In this document: positions 1 through 12,009 of the stretch, one piece after another
Layout: the number at the start of each line of letters is the position of its first letter
Numbering within the stretch: the first letter of the stretch is position 1
NCBI RefSeq assembly: GCF_045679555.1
Contig: NC_092096.1
Coordinates: 22,847,211 to 22,911,210 of the forward strand
DNA: 64,000 bases
Origin: Salvelinus alpinus
Taxonomy: Eukaryota; Chordata; Actinopteri; Salmoniformes; Salmonidae
Direction: 5' to 3'
Position numbers and translations under genes: made by a program
The notes under the pieces: model-generated
The model's input: only the letters and a program-made list of their open reading frames with translations
Told to the model about the DNA's origin: nothing
Databases searched by the model: none

Positions 1-338
1 CGCTCCCTCCCCCCTTTCTCTCCCTAGCTTTTGCACTCGTCCTCTCTCAGCCGTCCCCCTCTCCTTTTGGAGGCAGTAGGATGGGGTGATGAGTGTTTTT
101 CTTTCTGATGTGTGTTAAAGCTGTGAGTCAGCAGTGATTATGAAAGGGTTTGTCACCGCTGACCTCCAGCAAGACTTCCATGTCCATAAATAACCGCAGA
201 AGGGGTCAGTCCGCCTAGCTTCCACTGCAGACAGCAACACCACCGCCTGTGAATACCAACGAGCTCTGGGCCCAGTCACAGACTACTGCAGCATCACTGA
301 GCTGTGTGAGTGACTGTGAGAGAGAGACTGGAAGAGTG
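1..338. other. Single-copy-looking non-coding sequence
   Basis: I see no gene, RNA or repeat here. The sequence begins pyrimidine-rich and becomes ordinary mixed sequence before the TG microsatellite. Frames crossing into the repeat are repeat artefacts. Confidence 0.5.
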
Positions 339-545
<207 letters not shown>

Positions 546-1750
546 CGCGTGCGCGTGCGTGCGACTGCCTGTGTGCTTGTGCCCTGTGTGTGAGTGTGTT
601 ATTCCCCTCTGCCCTGGTAGCCGGCGGGCCATGTTATTAATAAGTGTTTAAATATGTCATTCATAGTGTGTAAATGGGCCATCGGTCTGGTCTGTAAGTA
701 GCAGTGTCATCCCAGTAACAGAGGAGTGCTGTAGGAGCTGTAATTCCCCCCACCGATCGATCCTCGACACAACGCTCCTGATAAACAACCGGCTCGCTAG
801 GAAGGATTTGCTGCACAGGCAGGATCGGTTCTGGGGGAAGGCGGTGTTTGTGTGTGTATGTGTGTGTGCGGAGGGGGGCGGGGTTCTCGGGAGAGGAGGT
901 AGGTATGGAAGTGTGTGTGTGTGAGGGGACATGCTCTCTCTCAGCACCCATCCTCCCCTATTCACACCATTACCTGCAGAGTGAAGATATACACACTGAT
1001 CACCTGCGTTGTTTAATCATTGAGCTCTATAAAAGGACCCCATAGGGTCTCCACTGTACTCTACCCACGGAAGTCATTTTATAGGCTCTATAGGGTTTTG
1101 CACAGACTCAGGGCCAGTCAGTCAGACAGAACTGTAAGGGATATCACACTGAGCCCTCAGATCCACCTATAATGGATGAGGGCTCCATTGTGGAGACTGA
1201 ACGCTGTCCTGCGAGGTGATGCTGCCACCCGCTCATTCTGAAGTTTCAAGGGCATGGGATTCAACATGGCTTCATTAATATGTATTGGAAATTATTTTCT
1301 ACTTTGTTAAGGAGTCTCGTGGTTTCGCTGCTCTGAAGGTTAGAGCGAATAGGCTGTGGGGGTGTGCTGAGGCGAGGGAGTGTTTTGTCTTCAAGGAGAT
1401 CTGGAGATCTGTAGCGATAGGATGCTCCACGGTTGCATGCAGGAAAATAATGTTATTTTTCATTGTGTCTTATTTTTGACAAAAGCTTTTGTGCAGGTAA
1501 ACAGGCTAGTGGTGTTGTTACGTTCACATGTGATTCAGTCCAATTCTTAAGGAAGATCAGTTGGGTCAAAGGTAGAGTTATTACTTGACTCAAGACATTA
1601 AGGAATCTTCTCAGTCAATGCCACCTTCAGGGAGATACTGTAAACCAAAGGCAAAAACTCCAAAGCCTTCTGAATCGCTGGCTCTCCAAGTTTCACTTCA
1701 GCAAAAGTGAGGCGTCTTTTCAACACGAGTGATCACTCCCTGCAGGGCTA
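546..1750. other. Non-coding spacer, no feature recognised
   Basis: Mixed sequence with two short TG/GT patches (about 846-868 and 910-924). The frames here are under 110 codons, have low complexity or no recognisable domain, and lack family-like motifs. I see no RNA gene or mobile element. Confidence 0.5.
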
Positions 1751-1751
1751 G

Positions 1752-3050
1752 CCCAGATACTGTCCTGCCCAGATACTGTCCTGCCCAGATACTGTCCTGC
1801 CCAGATACTGTCCTGCCCAGATACTGTCCTGCCCAGATACTGTCCTGCCCAGATACTGTCCTGCACAGATACTGTCCTGCCCAGATACTGTCCTGCACAG
1901 ATACTGTCCTGCCCAGATACTGTCCTGCCCAGATACTGTCCTGCCCAGATACTGTCCTGCACAGATACTGTCCTGCACAGATACTGTCCTGCCCAGATAC
2001 TGTCCTGCCCAGATACTTTCCTGCCCAGATACTGTCCTGCCCAGATACTGTCCTGCACAGATACTGTCCTGCCCAGATACTGTCCTGCACAGATACTGTC
2101 CTGCCCAGATACTGTCCTGCACAGATACTGTCCTGCCCAGATACTGTCCTGCCCAGATACTGTCCTGCCCAGATACTGTCCTGCCCAGATACTGTCCTGC
2201 CCAGATACTGTCCTGCCCAGATACTGTCCTGCACAGATACTGTCCTGCCCAGATACTGTCCTGCACAGATACTGTCCTGCCCAGATACTGTCCTGCCCAG
2301 ATACTGTCCTGCCCAGATACTGTCCTGCACAGATACTGTCCTGCACAGATACTGTCCTGCCCAGATACTGTCCTGCCCAGATACTTTCCTGCCCAGATAC
2401 TGTCCTGCCCAGATACTGTCCTGCACAGATACTGTCCTGCCCAGATACTGTCCTGCACAGATACTGTCCTGCCCAGATACTGTCCTGCACAGATACTGTC
2501 CTGCCCAGATACTGTCCTGCCCAGATACTGTCCTGCCCAGATACTGTCCTGCCCAGATACTGTCCTGCCCAGATACTGTCCTGCCCAGATACTGTCCTGC
2601 CCAGATACTGTCCTGCCCAGATACTGTCCTGCCCAGATACTGTCCTGCCCAGATACTGTCCTGCCCAGATACTGTCCTGCCCAGATACTGTCCTGCACAG
2701 ATACTGTCCTGCACAGATACTGTCCTGCCCAGATACTGTCCTGCCCAGATACTTTCCTGCCCAGATACTGTCCTGCCCAGATACTGTCCTGCACAGATAC
2801 TGTCCTGCCCAGATACTGTCCTGCACAGATACTGTCCTGCCCAGATACTGTCCTGCACAGATACTGTCCTGCCCAGATACTGTCCTGCACAGATACTGTC
2901 CTGCCCAGATACTGTCCTGCACAGATACTGTCCTGCACAGATACTGTCCTGCCCAGATACTGTCCTGCCCAGATACTGTCCTGCACAGATACTGTCCTGC
3001 CCAGATACTGTCCTGCCCAGATACTGTCCTGCCCAGATACTGTCCTGCAC
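1752..3050. repeat. 16-bp minisatellite, about 81 copies
   Basis: Tandem array of the unit cagatactgtcctgcc. The main variation is a single C/A change (tgCCCag versus tgCACag), plus a rare gatactTtcc variant at about 2015, 2392 and 2752. The unit contains no stop codon in several frames and 16 is not a multiple of 3. One frame therefore cycles through all registers and gives spurious 410-476 codon frames on both strands. The order of C and A variants is irregular, which would make a useful internal map of array history. Confidence 0.97.
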
Positions 3051-3363
3051 TTTGTGACTTTGTTGATTTGAAAAGGGTCTTAGAAATACATGTCATTGAC
3101 TGATCAATTGTTGTTTCACCATTAATGCTTTTATGATATGATCTGTGCAACCCTGGGATATTAGAATTCTGTGCTAAGAGAGTGACGGGGGAGGGGGGGC
3201 AGTGTTAGTTAATGGTGTGTAGTATTGGCAGCTAATGGTAAGAGAGCTGGCTGTTTGGAGACCAGTGAGACTGCAGCTGATGTGATTTAGCCAACAGATC
3301 CCTCTCCAAGACTATTCATTACCCACACAGACCAGGGACCAGGAACACGGCCGCTCTGCATAC
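3051..3363. other. Spacer between two minisatellites
   Basis: About 310 bp of mixed sequence with a short G-run near 3187-3200. No gene or recognisable repeat. Confidence 0.5.
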
Positions 3364-4366
3364 ATGATCCTGAGCCACTACAGTTTCATACATTATCCTG
3401 AGCCACTACAGTTCCATACATTATCCGGAGCCACTACAGTTCCAAACATTATCCCGAGCCACCACCGTTTCATACATTATCCCCAGCCACTACAGTTTCG
3501 TACATTATCATGAGCAACTACAGTTCCAAACATTATCATGAGCCACTACAGTTCCATACATTATCCTGAGCCACTACAGTTTAATACATTATCCCGATCC
3601 ACAACAGTTTCATACATTATCCCGAGCCACTGCAGTTTCATACATTACCATGAGCCACTACAGTTTCATACATTATCATGAGCCACTACAGTTTCATACA
3701 TTACCACGAGCCAGTGCAGTTTCATACATTATCCCGAGCCACTACAGTTCCATACATTATCCCGAGCCACTACAGTTCCACACATTATCCCAAGCCACTA
3801 CAGTTTCCTACATTATCCCCAGCCACTACAGTTTCATACATTATCCCGAGCCACTACAGTTGCCTACATTATCCCGAGCCACTACAGTTTCCTACATTAT
3901 CCCAAGCCACTACAGTTTCCTACATTATCCCGAGCCACTACAGATTCATACATTACCACGAGCCACTACAGTTTCCTACATTATCATGAGCAACTGCAGT
4001 TTCCTACATTATCATGAGCCACTACAGTTTCCTACATTATCCCGAGCCACTACAATTTCCTACATTATCATGAGCCACTACAGTTTCCTACATTATCCCG
4101 AGCCACTACAGTTTCCTACATTATCCCGAGCCACTACAGTTTAATACATTATCCCAAGCCACTACAGTTTCATACATTATCCCGAGCCACTACAGTTTCC
4201 TACATTATCCCGAGCCACTACAGTTTCCTACATTATCCCGAGCCACTACAATTTCCTACATTATCCCGGGCCACTACTGTTTCATACATTATCCCGAGCC
4301 ACTGCAGTTTCCTACATTATCCCGAGCCACTACAGTTTCATACATTATCCCGAGCCACTACAGTTT
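3364..4366. repeat. 28-bp minisatellite, about 36 copies
   Basis: The unit has the core gagccactacagttt followed by catacattatccc. Variants include tcatgagc, ccacgagc and tttcctaca. Units are more diverged from each other than in the 16-bp array, which suggests an older or less homogenised array. The 103-164 codon frames here are repeat artefacts. Confidence 0.96.
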
Positions 4367-5356
<990 letters not shown>

Positions 5357-5682
5357 CCCCCCACACACTCTCCCTCTCCCTCTCCTCCCTGCTGCATCCC
5401 CTTTATAAATAAGAGGCACAAACATTTAAATGGATGTGTCATCAGGAAGATGGATAGGTCTCAGTTAATGTGTTTTTTCTCACATGGCTAAGAATGAACT
5501 CCTCTGCAACGACCCTCTCCTGGGATCGGGGGTGTAAGGAACCCGAAACGGAAAGTGCTGAACGTGTTAATCTTTACTCTGTTTCCACCAAAACCAGATT
5601 GCTCCGCTCTCCGTGACTTATTGTAGACTCAAAGCTCAAAGCCAATTTCACAAACCTGCCGTCGCCCGCCCCTAATCATTCA
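5357..5682. other. Spacer before the Tc1-like element
   Basis: About 325 bp with no recognisable gene or repeat. It ends at the TA insertion site of the transposon. Confidence 0.5.
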
Positions 5683-5684
5683 TA

Positions 5685-5885
5685 CAGTGAGGGAAAAAAG
5701 TATTTGATCCCCTGCTGATTTTGTACGTTTGCCCACTGACAAAGAAATGATCAGTCTATAATTTTAATGGTAGGTTTATTTGAACAGTGAGAGACAGAAT
5801 ATCAACAAAAAAATCCAGAAAAACGCATGTCAAAAATGTTATGAATTGATTTGCATTTTAATGAGGGAAATAAGTATTTGACCCC
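5685..5885. repeat. Tc1-like left terminal inverted repeat
   Basis: A 201-bp arm matching the reverse complement of 7089-7289. The outer motif starts cagtgagggaaaaaagtat and the inner motif is atgagggaaataagtattt. It lies downstream of the transposase stop codon. Confidence 0.93.
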
Positions 5886-5900
5886 TCTGCAAAACATGAC

Positions 5901-6922
5901 TTAGTACTTGGTGGCAAAACCCTTGTTGGCAATCACAGAGGTCAGACGTTTCTTGTAGTTGGCCACCAGGTTTGCACACATCTCAGGAGGGATTTTGTCC
6001 CACTCCTCTTTGCAGATCTTCTTCAAGTCATTAAGGTTTCGAGGCTGACGTTTGGCAACTCGAACCTTCAGCTCCCTCCACAGATTTTCTATGGGATTAA
6101 GGTCTGGAGACTGGCTAGGCCACTCCAGGACCTTAATGTGCTTCTTCTTGAGCCACTCCTTTGTTGCCTTGGCCGTGTGTTTTGGGTCATTGTCATGCTG
6201 GAATACCCATCCACGACCCATTTTCAATACCCTGGCTGAGGGAAGGAGGTTTTCACCCAAGATTTGACGGTACATGGCCCCGTCCATCGTCCCTTTGATG
6301 CGGTGAAGTTGTCCTGTCCCTTTAGCAGAAAAACACCCCCAAAGCATAATGTTTCCACCTCCATGTTTGACGGTGGGGATGGTTTCTTGGGGTCATAGGC
6401 AGCATTCCTCCTCCTCCAAACACGGCAAGTTGGGTTGATGCCAAAGAACTCCATTTTGGTCTCATCTGACCACAACACGTTCACCCAGTTGTCCTCTGAA
6501 TCATTCAGATGTTCATTGGCAAACTTCAGACGGGCATGTATATGTGCTTTCTTGAGCAGGGGGACCTTGCGGGCGCTGCAGGATTTCAGTCCTTCACGGC
6601 ATAGTGTGTTACCAATTGTTTTCTTGATGACTATGGTCCCAGCTGCCTTGAGATCATTGACAAGATCCTCCTGTGTAGTTCTGGGCTGATTCCTCACCGT
6701 TCTCATGATCATTGCAACTCCACGAGGTGAGATCTTGCATGGAGCCCCAGGCTGAGGGAGATTGACAGTTCTTTTGTGTTTCTTCCATTTGCGAATAATC
6801 ACAGAAACTGTTGTCACCTTCTCACCAAGCTGCTTGGCGATGGTCTTGTAGCCCATTCCAGCCTTGTGTAGGTCTACAATCTTGTCCCTGACATCCTTGG
6901 AGAGCTCTTTGGTCTTGGCCAT
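5901..6922 (-). pseudogene. Tc1-like transposase, one frameshift
   Basis: The encoded protein is a DD34E cut-and-paste transposase that binds its inverted repeats and moves the element into TA sites. I place the start at 6922 ([16 protein letters not shown]), as in related fish Tc1 proteins, not at the upstream in-frame ATG at 7006. The N-terminal half has the paired helix-turn-helix region ([12 protein letters not shown], then [12 protein letters not shown]) and a degenerate GRPR-like linker (PGAPCK). The first catalytic Asp is in [11 protein letters not shown]. After a frame change near 6372-6380, in a G-rich run on the plus strand, the second frame continues to the stop at 5901. It carries the second Asp ([12 protein letters not shown]) and the Glu ([11 protein letters not shown]). 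All three catalytic residues are therefore present, but on two frames. Total length of about 340 codons is normal for the family. I see no in-frame stop besides the frameshift. Confidence 0.93.
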
Positions 6923-6962
6923 GGTGGAGAGTTTGGAATCTGATTGATTGATTGCTTCTGTG

Positions 6963-7070
6963 GACAGGTATCTTTTATACAGGTAAGAAACTGAGATTAG
7001 GAGCACTCCCTTTAAGAGTGTGCTCCTAATCTCCGTTCGTTACCTGTATGAAAGACACCTGGGAGCCAGA
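6963..7070. repeat. Imperfect palindrome in Tc1-like 5' region
   Basis: Between the transposase start and the right inverted repeat there is a long hairpin-forming sequence. The inner stem pairs gagattaggagcactc (from 6993) with its complement ending at 7033, with a 2-nt bulge and the small loop cctttaa. The outer arms pair aggtatcttttatacaggt with acctgtatgaaagacacct. Similar palindromes are, from memory, common in this fish Tc1 group. Confidence 0.8.
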
Positions 7071-7088
7071 AATCTTTTTGATTGAGAA

Positions 7089-7289
7089 GGGGTCAAATAC
7101 TTATTTCCCTCATTAAAATGCAAATCAATTTATAACATTTTTGACATGCATTTTTCTGGATATTTTTGTTGTTATTCTGTCTCTCACTGTTCAAATAAAC
7201 CTACCATTAAAATTATAGACTGATAATTTCTTTGTCAGTGGGCAAACGTACAAAATCAGCAGGGGATCAAATACTTTTTTCCCTCACTG
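7089..7289. repeat. Tc1-like right terminal inverted repeat
   Basis: A 201-bp arm that is the inverted partner of 5685-5885, with a few substitutions, for example at the inner motif and near 7150-7170. It lies on the promoter side of the minus-strand transposase. Confidence 0.93.
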
Positions 7290-7452
7290 TATGTGTGTAC
7301 TGGGAACAGAGAGGTGTGTGTTTGCGTGTGGGTGTGTATGCCTGCAATGTGCGTCTTGATTGGTACACACAGAACGGAAATGGAAATCAAGTGGTTTTGG
7401 TATAAGTCCGATCCCCCAGCCCCTTAGGCTGATTTGAGGCGCTGCAGATCAG

Positions 7453-9508
7453 TGAGTGTTACTGTTTCATGGTGGCAGAGGGAGATGGGAGTGTTCCTGT
7501 TTCACGGTGGCAGAGGGAGATGGGAGTGTTCCTGTTTCACGGTGGCAGAGGGAGATGGGAGTGTTCCTGTTTCACTGTGGCAGAGGGAGATGGGAGTGTT
7601 CCTGTTTCACGGTGGCAGAGGGAGATGGGAGTGTTCCTGTTTCACGGTGGCAGAGGGAGATGGGAGTGTTCCTGTTTCACGGTGGCAGAGGGAGATGGGA
7701 GTGTTCCTGTTTCACGGTGGCAGAGGGAGATGGGAGTGTTACTGTTTCACGGTGGCAGAGGGAGATGGGAGTGTTCCTGTTTCACGGTGGCAGAGGGAGA
7801 TGGGAGTGTTCCTGTTTCACGGTGGCAGAGGGAGATGGGAGTGTTCCTGTCTCACGGTGGCAGAGGGAGATGAGAGTGTTCCTGTTTCACGGTGGCAGAG
7901 GGAGATGGGAGTGTTCCTGTCTCATGGTGGCAGAGGGAGATGGGAGTGTTCCTGTTTCACAGTGGCAGAGGGAGATGGGAGTGTTCCTGTTTCACGGTGG
8001 CAGAGGGAGATGGGAGTGTTCCTGTTTCACGGTGGCAGAGGGAGATGGAAGTGTTCCTGTTTCACGGTGGCAGAGGGAGATGGGAGTGTTCCTGTTTCAC
8101 GGTGGCAGAGGGAGATGGGAGTGTTCCTGTTTCACGGTGGCAGAGGGAGAAGGGAGTGTTCCTGTTTCACGGTGGCAGAGGGAGATGGGAGTGTTCCTGT
8201 TTCACGGTGGCAGAGGGAGATGGGAGTGTTCCTGTTTCACGGTGGCAGAGGGAGATGGGAGTGTTCCTGTCTCACGGTGGCAGAGGGAGATAAGAGTGTT
8301 CCTGTTTCACGGTGGCAGAGGGAGATGGGAGTGTTCCTGTCTCATGGTGGCAGAGGGAGATGGGAGTGTTCCTGTTTCACAGTGGCAGAGGGAGATGGGA
8401 GTGTTCCTGTTTCACGGTAGCAGAGGGAGATGGGAGTGTTCCTGTTTCACGGTGGCAGAGGGAGATGGGAGTGTTCCTGTTTCACGGTGGCAGAGGGAGA
8501 TGGGAGTGTTCCTGTTTCACGGTGGCAGAGGGAGATGGGAGTGTTCCTGTTTCACGGTGGCAGAGGGAGATGGGAGTGTTCCTGTCTCATGGTGGCAGAG
8601 GGAGATGGGACTGTTCCTGTTTCACGGTGGCAGAGGGAGATGGGAGTGTTACTGTTTCACGGTGGCAGAGGGAGATGGGAGTGTTCCTGTTTCACGGTGG
8701 CAGAGGGAGATGGGACTGTTCCTGTCTCACGGTGGCAGAGGGAGATGGTAGTGTTCCTGTTTCACGGTGGCAGAGGGAGATGGGAGTGTTCCTGTTTCAC
8801 GGTGGCAGAGGGAGATGGGAGTGTTCCTGTTTCACGGTGGCAGAGGGAGATGGGAGTGTTACTGTTTCACGGTGGCAGAGGGAGATGGGAGTGTTCCTGT
8901 TTCACGGTGGCAGAGGGAGATGGGAGTGTTCCTGTTTCACGGTGGCAGAGGGAGATGGGAGTGTTCCTGTTTCACGGTGGCAGAGGGAGATGGGAGTGTT
9001 CCTGTTTCACGGTGGCAGAGGGAGATGGGAGTGTTCCTGTTTCACGGTGGCAGAGGGAGATGGGAGTGTTCCTGTTTCACGGTGGCAGAGGGAGATGGGA
9101 GTGTTCCTGTTTCACGGTGGCAGAGGGAGATGGGAGTGTTCCTGTCTCACGGTGGCAGAGGGAGATGGGAGTGTTCCTGTTTCACGGTGGCAGAGGGAGA
9201 TGGGAGTGTTCCTGTCTCATGGTGGCAGAGGGAGATGGGAGTGTTACTGTCTCATGGTGGCAGAGGGAGATGGGAGTGTTACTGTCTCATGGTGGCAGAG
9301 GGAGATGGGAGTGTTACTGTTTCACGGTGGCAGAGGGAGATGGGAGTGTTACTGTCTCATGGTGGCAGAGGGAGATGGGAGTGTTACTGTCTCATGGTGG
9401 CAGAGGGAGATGGGAGTGTTCCTGTCTCATGGTGGCAGAGGGAGATGGGAGTGTTACTGTCTCATGGTGGCAGAGGGAGATGGGAGTGTTCCTGTTTCAC
9501 GGTGGCAC
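7453..9508. repeat. 35-bp minisatellite, about 58 copies
   Basis: The unit contains ggtggcagagggagatggg then agtgttcctgtttcac. It has no stop codon in any plus-strand frame, which gives overlapping spurious frames of up to 431 codons. Variants are not random. A block with gatgagagtg, ctcatggtgg and cacagtgg near 7871-7960 recurs exactly 420 bp (12 units) later near 8291-8380. The right end (about 9205-9480) is enriched for units with ttactgtctcat. The array abuts the next minisatellite. Confidence 0.97.
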
Positions 9509-9550
9509 TCATTTTATTCCCGGTTGTAAAAGAAAGCGGCCCCTCCCGCT

Positions 9551-10789
9551 GCTGCTCCTCCTTTAAAGACAAGGCTGTCAGGCCTTCCTCCTGAGAACAG
9601 AGTACTGCTCCCCCTTTAAAGACAAGGCTGTCAGGCCTTCCTCCTGAGAACAGAGTACTGTTCCTCATTTAAAGACAAGCTGTCAGGCCTTCCTCCTGAG
9701 AACAGAGTACTGTTCCTCATTTAAAGACAAGGCTGTCAGGCCTTCCTCCTGAGAACAGAGTACTGCTCCTCATTTAAAGACAAGGCTGTCAGGCCTTCCT
9801 CCTGAGAACAGAGTACTGTTCCTTATTTAAAGACAAGGCTGTCAGGCCTTCCTCCTGAGAACAGAGTACTGCTCCCCCTTTAAAGACAAGGCTGTCAGGC
9901 CTTCCTCCTGAGAACAGAGTACTGCTCCTCCTTTAAAGACAAGGCTGTCAGGCCTTCCTCCTGAGAACAGAGTACTGTTCCTTAATTAAAGACAAGGCTG
10001 TCAGGCCTTCCTCCTGAGAACAGAGTACTGCTCCTCCTTTAAAGACAAGGCTGTCAGGCCTTCCTCCTGAGAACAGAGTACTGCTCCTCATTTAAAGACA
10101 AGGCTGTCAGGCCTTCCTCCTGAGAACAGAGTACTGCTCCTCATTTAAAGACAAGGCTGTCAGGCCTTCCTCCTGAGAACAGAGTACTGCTCCTCCTTTA
10201 AAGACAAGGCTGTCAGGCCTTCCTCCTGAGAACAGAGTACTGCTCCTCATTTAAAGACAAGGCTGTCAGGCCTTCCTCCTGAGAACAGAGTACTGTTCCT
10301 CATTTAAAGACAAGGCTGTCAGGCCTTCCTCCTGAGAACAGAGTACTGCTCCTCATTTAAAGACAAGGCTGTCAGGCCTTCCTCCTGAGAACAGAGTACT
10401 GCTCCCCCTTTAAAGACAAGGCTGTTAGGCCTTCCTCCTGAGGACAGAGTACTGTTCCTTATTTAAAGACAAGGCTGTCAGGCCTTCCTCCTGAGAACAG
10501 AGTACTGCTCCCCCTTTAAAGACAAGGCTGTCAGGCCTTCCTCCTGAGAACAGAGTACTGCTCCTCATTTAAAGACAAGGCTGTCAGGCCTTCCTACTGA
10601 GAACAGAGTACTGCTCCTCCTTTAAAGACAAGGCTGTCAGGCCTTCCTCCTGAGAACAGAGTACTGCTCCTCATTTAAAGACAAGGCTGTCAGGCCTTCC
10701 TCCTGAGAACAGAGTACTGCTCCTCATTTAAAGACAAGGCTGACAGGTCTTCCTCCTGAGAACAGAGTACTGCTTCTCCTTTAAAGGCA
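9551..10789. repeat. 53-bp minisatellite, about 23 copies
   Basis: The unit contains tttaaagacaaggctgtcag then gccttcctcctgagaacaga and ends gtactg. Most variation is at the ctcctcattt / ccccctttt / ttccttattt junction. The array begins about 45 bp after the 35-bp array ends, so two unrelated minisatellites are nearly contiguous over 3.3 kb. Confidence 0.96.
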
Positions 10790-11045
10790 GGTATAGAATT
10801 CCGAATTAGAATACTAGAATGGTCATGGACCTTCTTATGATGGATGAAGGTCAGCCATGTTTTTCAGGGAGTTGGTCAACCATGGTTTGCCAGTGCTGTG
10901 ATAAGATATTGTAAAATAATGAATTTGAGGAATTATCTGCACTGTATGTTTGTTAGCTAGTTAGCCAGTCAGTTTTAGAGGAATGATTCAATACATTTCT
11001 CAAATTAACTGCCAATATACCAACATTCCATTCAAACAATGCAGT
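10790..11045. other. Spacer, no feature recognised
   Basis: AT-rich mixed sequence between the 53-bp array and a LINE 3' tail. Nothing recognised. Confidence 0.5.
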
Positions 11046-11915
11046 CAATCAAATCAAATCAAACTATATTTGTCACATGCGCGGAATACAACAAGTGTAG
11101 ACTTTACCGTGTAATGCTTACATACAAGCCCTTAACCAAAAGTGCAGTTCAAGAAGAGTTAAGAAAATATTTATCAAGTAGACTAAAATAAAAAGTAATA
11201 ATAAAAAAGTAACACAATAAGAATAACAATAATGAGGTGATATACAGGGGGCACCGGTACCTAGTCAGTGTAGGGGGGTACAGGTCAGTTGAGGTAATTT
11301 GTACATGTAGGTGGGGGTGAAGTAACTATGCATAGGTAATGTCAATGTAAATTGTCCGGTGGCGATTTTATTAATTGTTCAGCAGTCTTATGGCTTGGGG
11401 GTAGAAGCTGTTGAGGAGCCTCTTGGTCCTACACTTGGCGCTCCGGTTGCCGTGTGGTAGCAGAGAAAACAGTCTATAACTTGGGTGACGGGAATCTCTG
11501 ACAATTTTATGGACTTTCCTCTGACACCGCCTAGTATATAGGTCCTGGATGGCAGGAAGCTTGGCCCCAGTGATGTACTGGGCCGTTCGGACAACCCTCT
11601 GTAGCGCTTTACGGTCAGATGCCAAGCAGTTGCCATACCTGGCGGTGATGCAATGGGTCAGGATGCTCTCGATGGTGCAGCTGTAGAACCTTTTGAGGAT
11701 CTGGGGACCCATGCCAAATCTTTTAGGTCTCCTGAGGGGGAAAAGGTTTTGTTGTGCCCTCTTCATGATTGTCTTGGTATGTTTGGACCATGATCGTTGG
11801 TGATGTGGACACCAAGGAACTTGAAACTCTCGACCCGCTCTACTTCAGCCCCGTCGATGTTAATGGTGGCCTGTTCAGCCCACCTTTTCCTGTAGTCCAC
11901 GATCAGCTCCTTAGT
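11046..11915 (-). mobile_element. 5'-truncated LINE, copy 1
   Basis: This is the 3' part of a non-LTR retrotransposon on the minus strand. Its 3' end is the (ATCAA)n-like run at 11046-11063, followed by a UTR with the salmonid-typical stretch containing gtcacatgcgcggaataca. It carries the end of the reverse transcriptase frame and is cut off at about 11915, just past the codons for TKELIVDYRKR. 5' truncation is usual for target-primed LINE insertion. A related copy lies at 26292-27086 on the same strand. Confidence 0.88.
11371..11914 (-). pseudogene. LINE reverse transcriptase C-terminal fragment
   Basis: The C-terminal region downstream of the reverse transcriptase catalytic core. Recognisable segments are KELIVDYRKRWAEQATIN, VERVESFKFLGVHITN, ILKRFYSCTIESIL, YITGAKLPAIQDLYTRR and LLNSFYPQAIRLLNN with the stop at 11371. 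A small deletion near 11790-11800 shifts the frame between the LGVHITN part and the RRPKRFGMG part. No catalytic motif remains because the 5' part is absent. It resembles the abundant fish LINE of the RSg-1 or L2-like kind; the exact clade is not decided here. Confidence 0.85.
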
Positions 11916-12009
11916 CAATCCACAGCCATACAGTACACTGGCTGACATCAGTTGATGATAGGATTTAGACAAGTTGTAAATGCAACAAGTACTCATATTG
12001 TATCATATA

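Larger units (their letters stand above)
5685..7289 (-). mobile_element. Tc1-like DNA transposon, full length
   Basis: A 1,605-bp element flanked by TA dinucleotides at 5683-5684 and 7290-7291, the expected target duplication for the Tc1/mariner superfamily. The ends are inverted repeats of 201 bp each (5685-5885 and 7089-7289). Both begin CAGTGAGGGAAAAAAGTAT read inwards. A related motif (tgagggaaataagtatttg) sits at the inner end of each repeat, which is the IR/DR arrangement in which the transposase binds two direct repeats per end. The transposase gene lies on the minus strand and is frameshifted once. The arms differ by only a few changes, so insertion looks fairly recent. Confidence 0.95.

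Noticed and set aside
1698..3150. Open frames of 412-476 codons on both strands in the 16-bp array
   Set aside because: They arise because the unit has no stop codon. All registers are open, the peptide is just the unit repeated, and no start or splice context supports translation.
7434..9594. Overlapping frames of up to 431 codons in the 35-bp array
   Set aside because: All three plus frames are open for the same reason. Variation shows no bias against amino-acid change that I can see.
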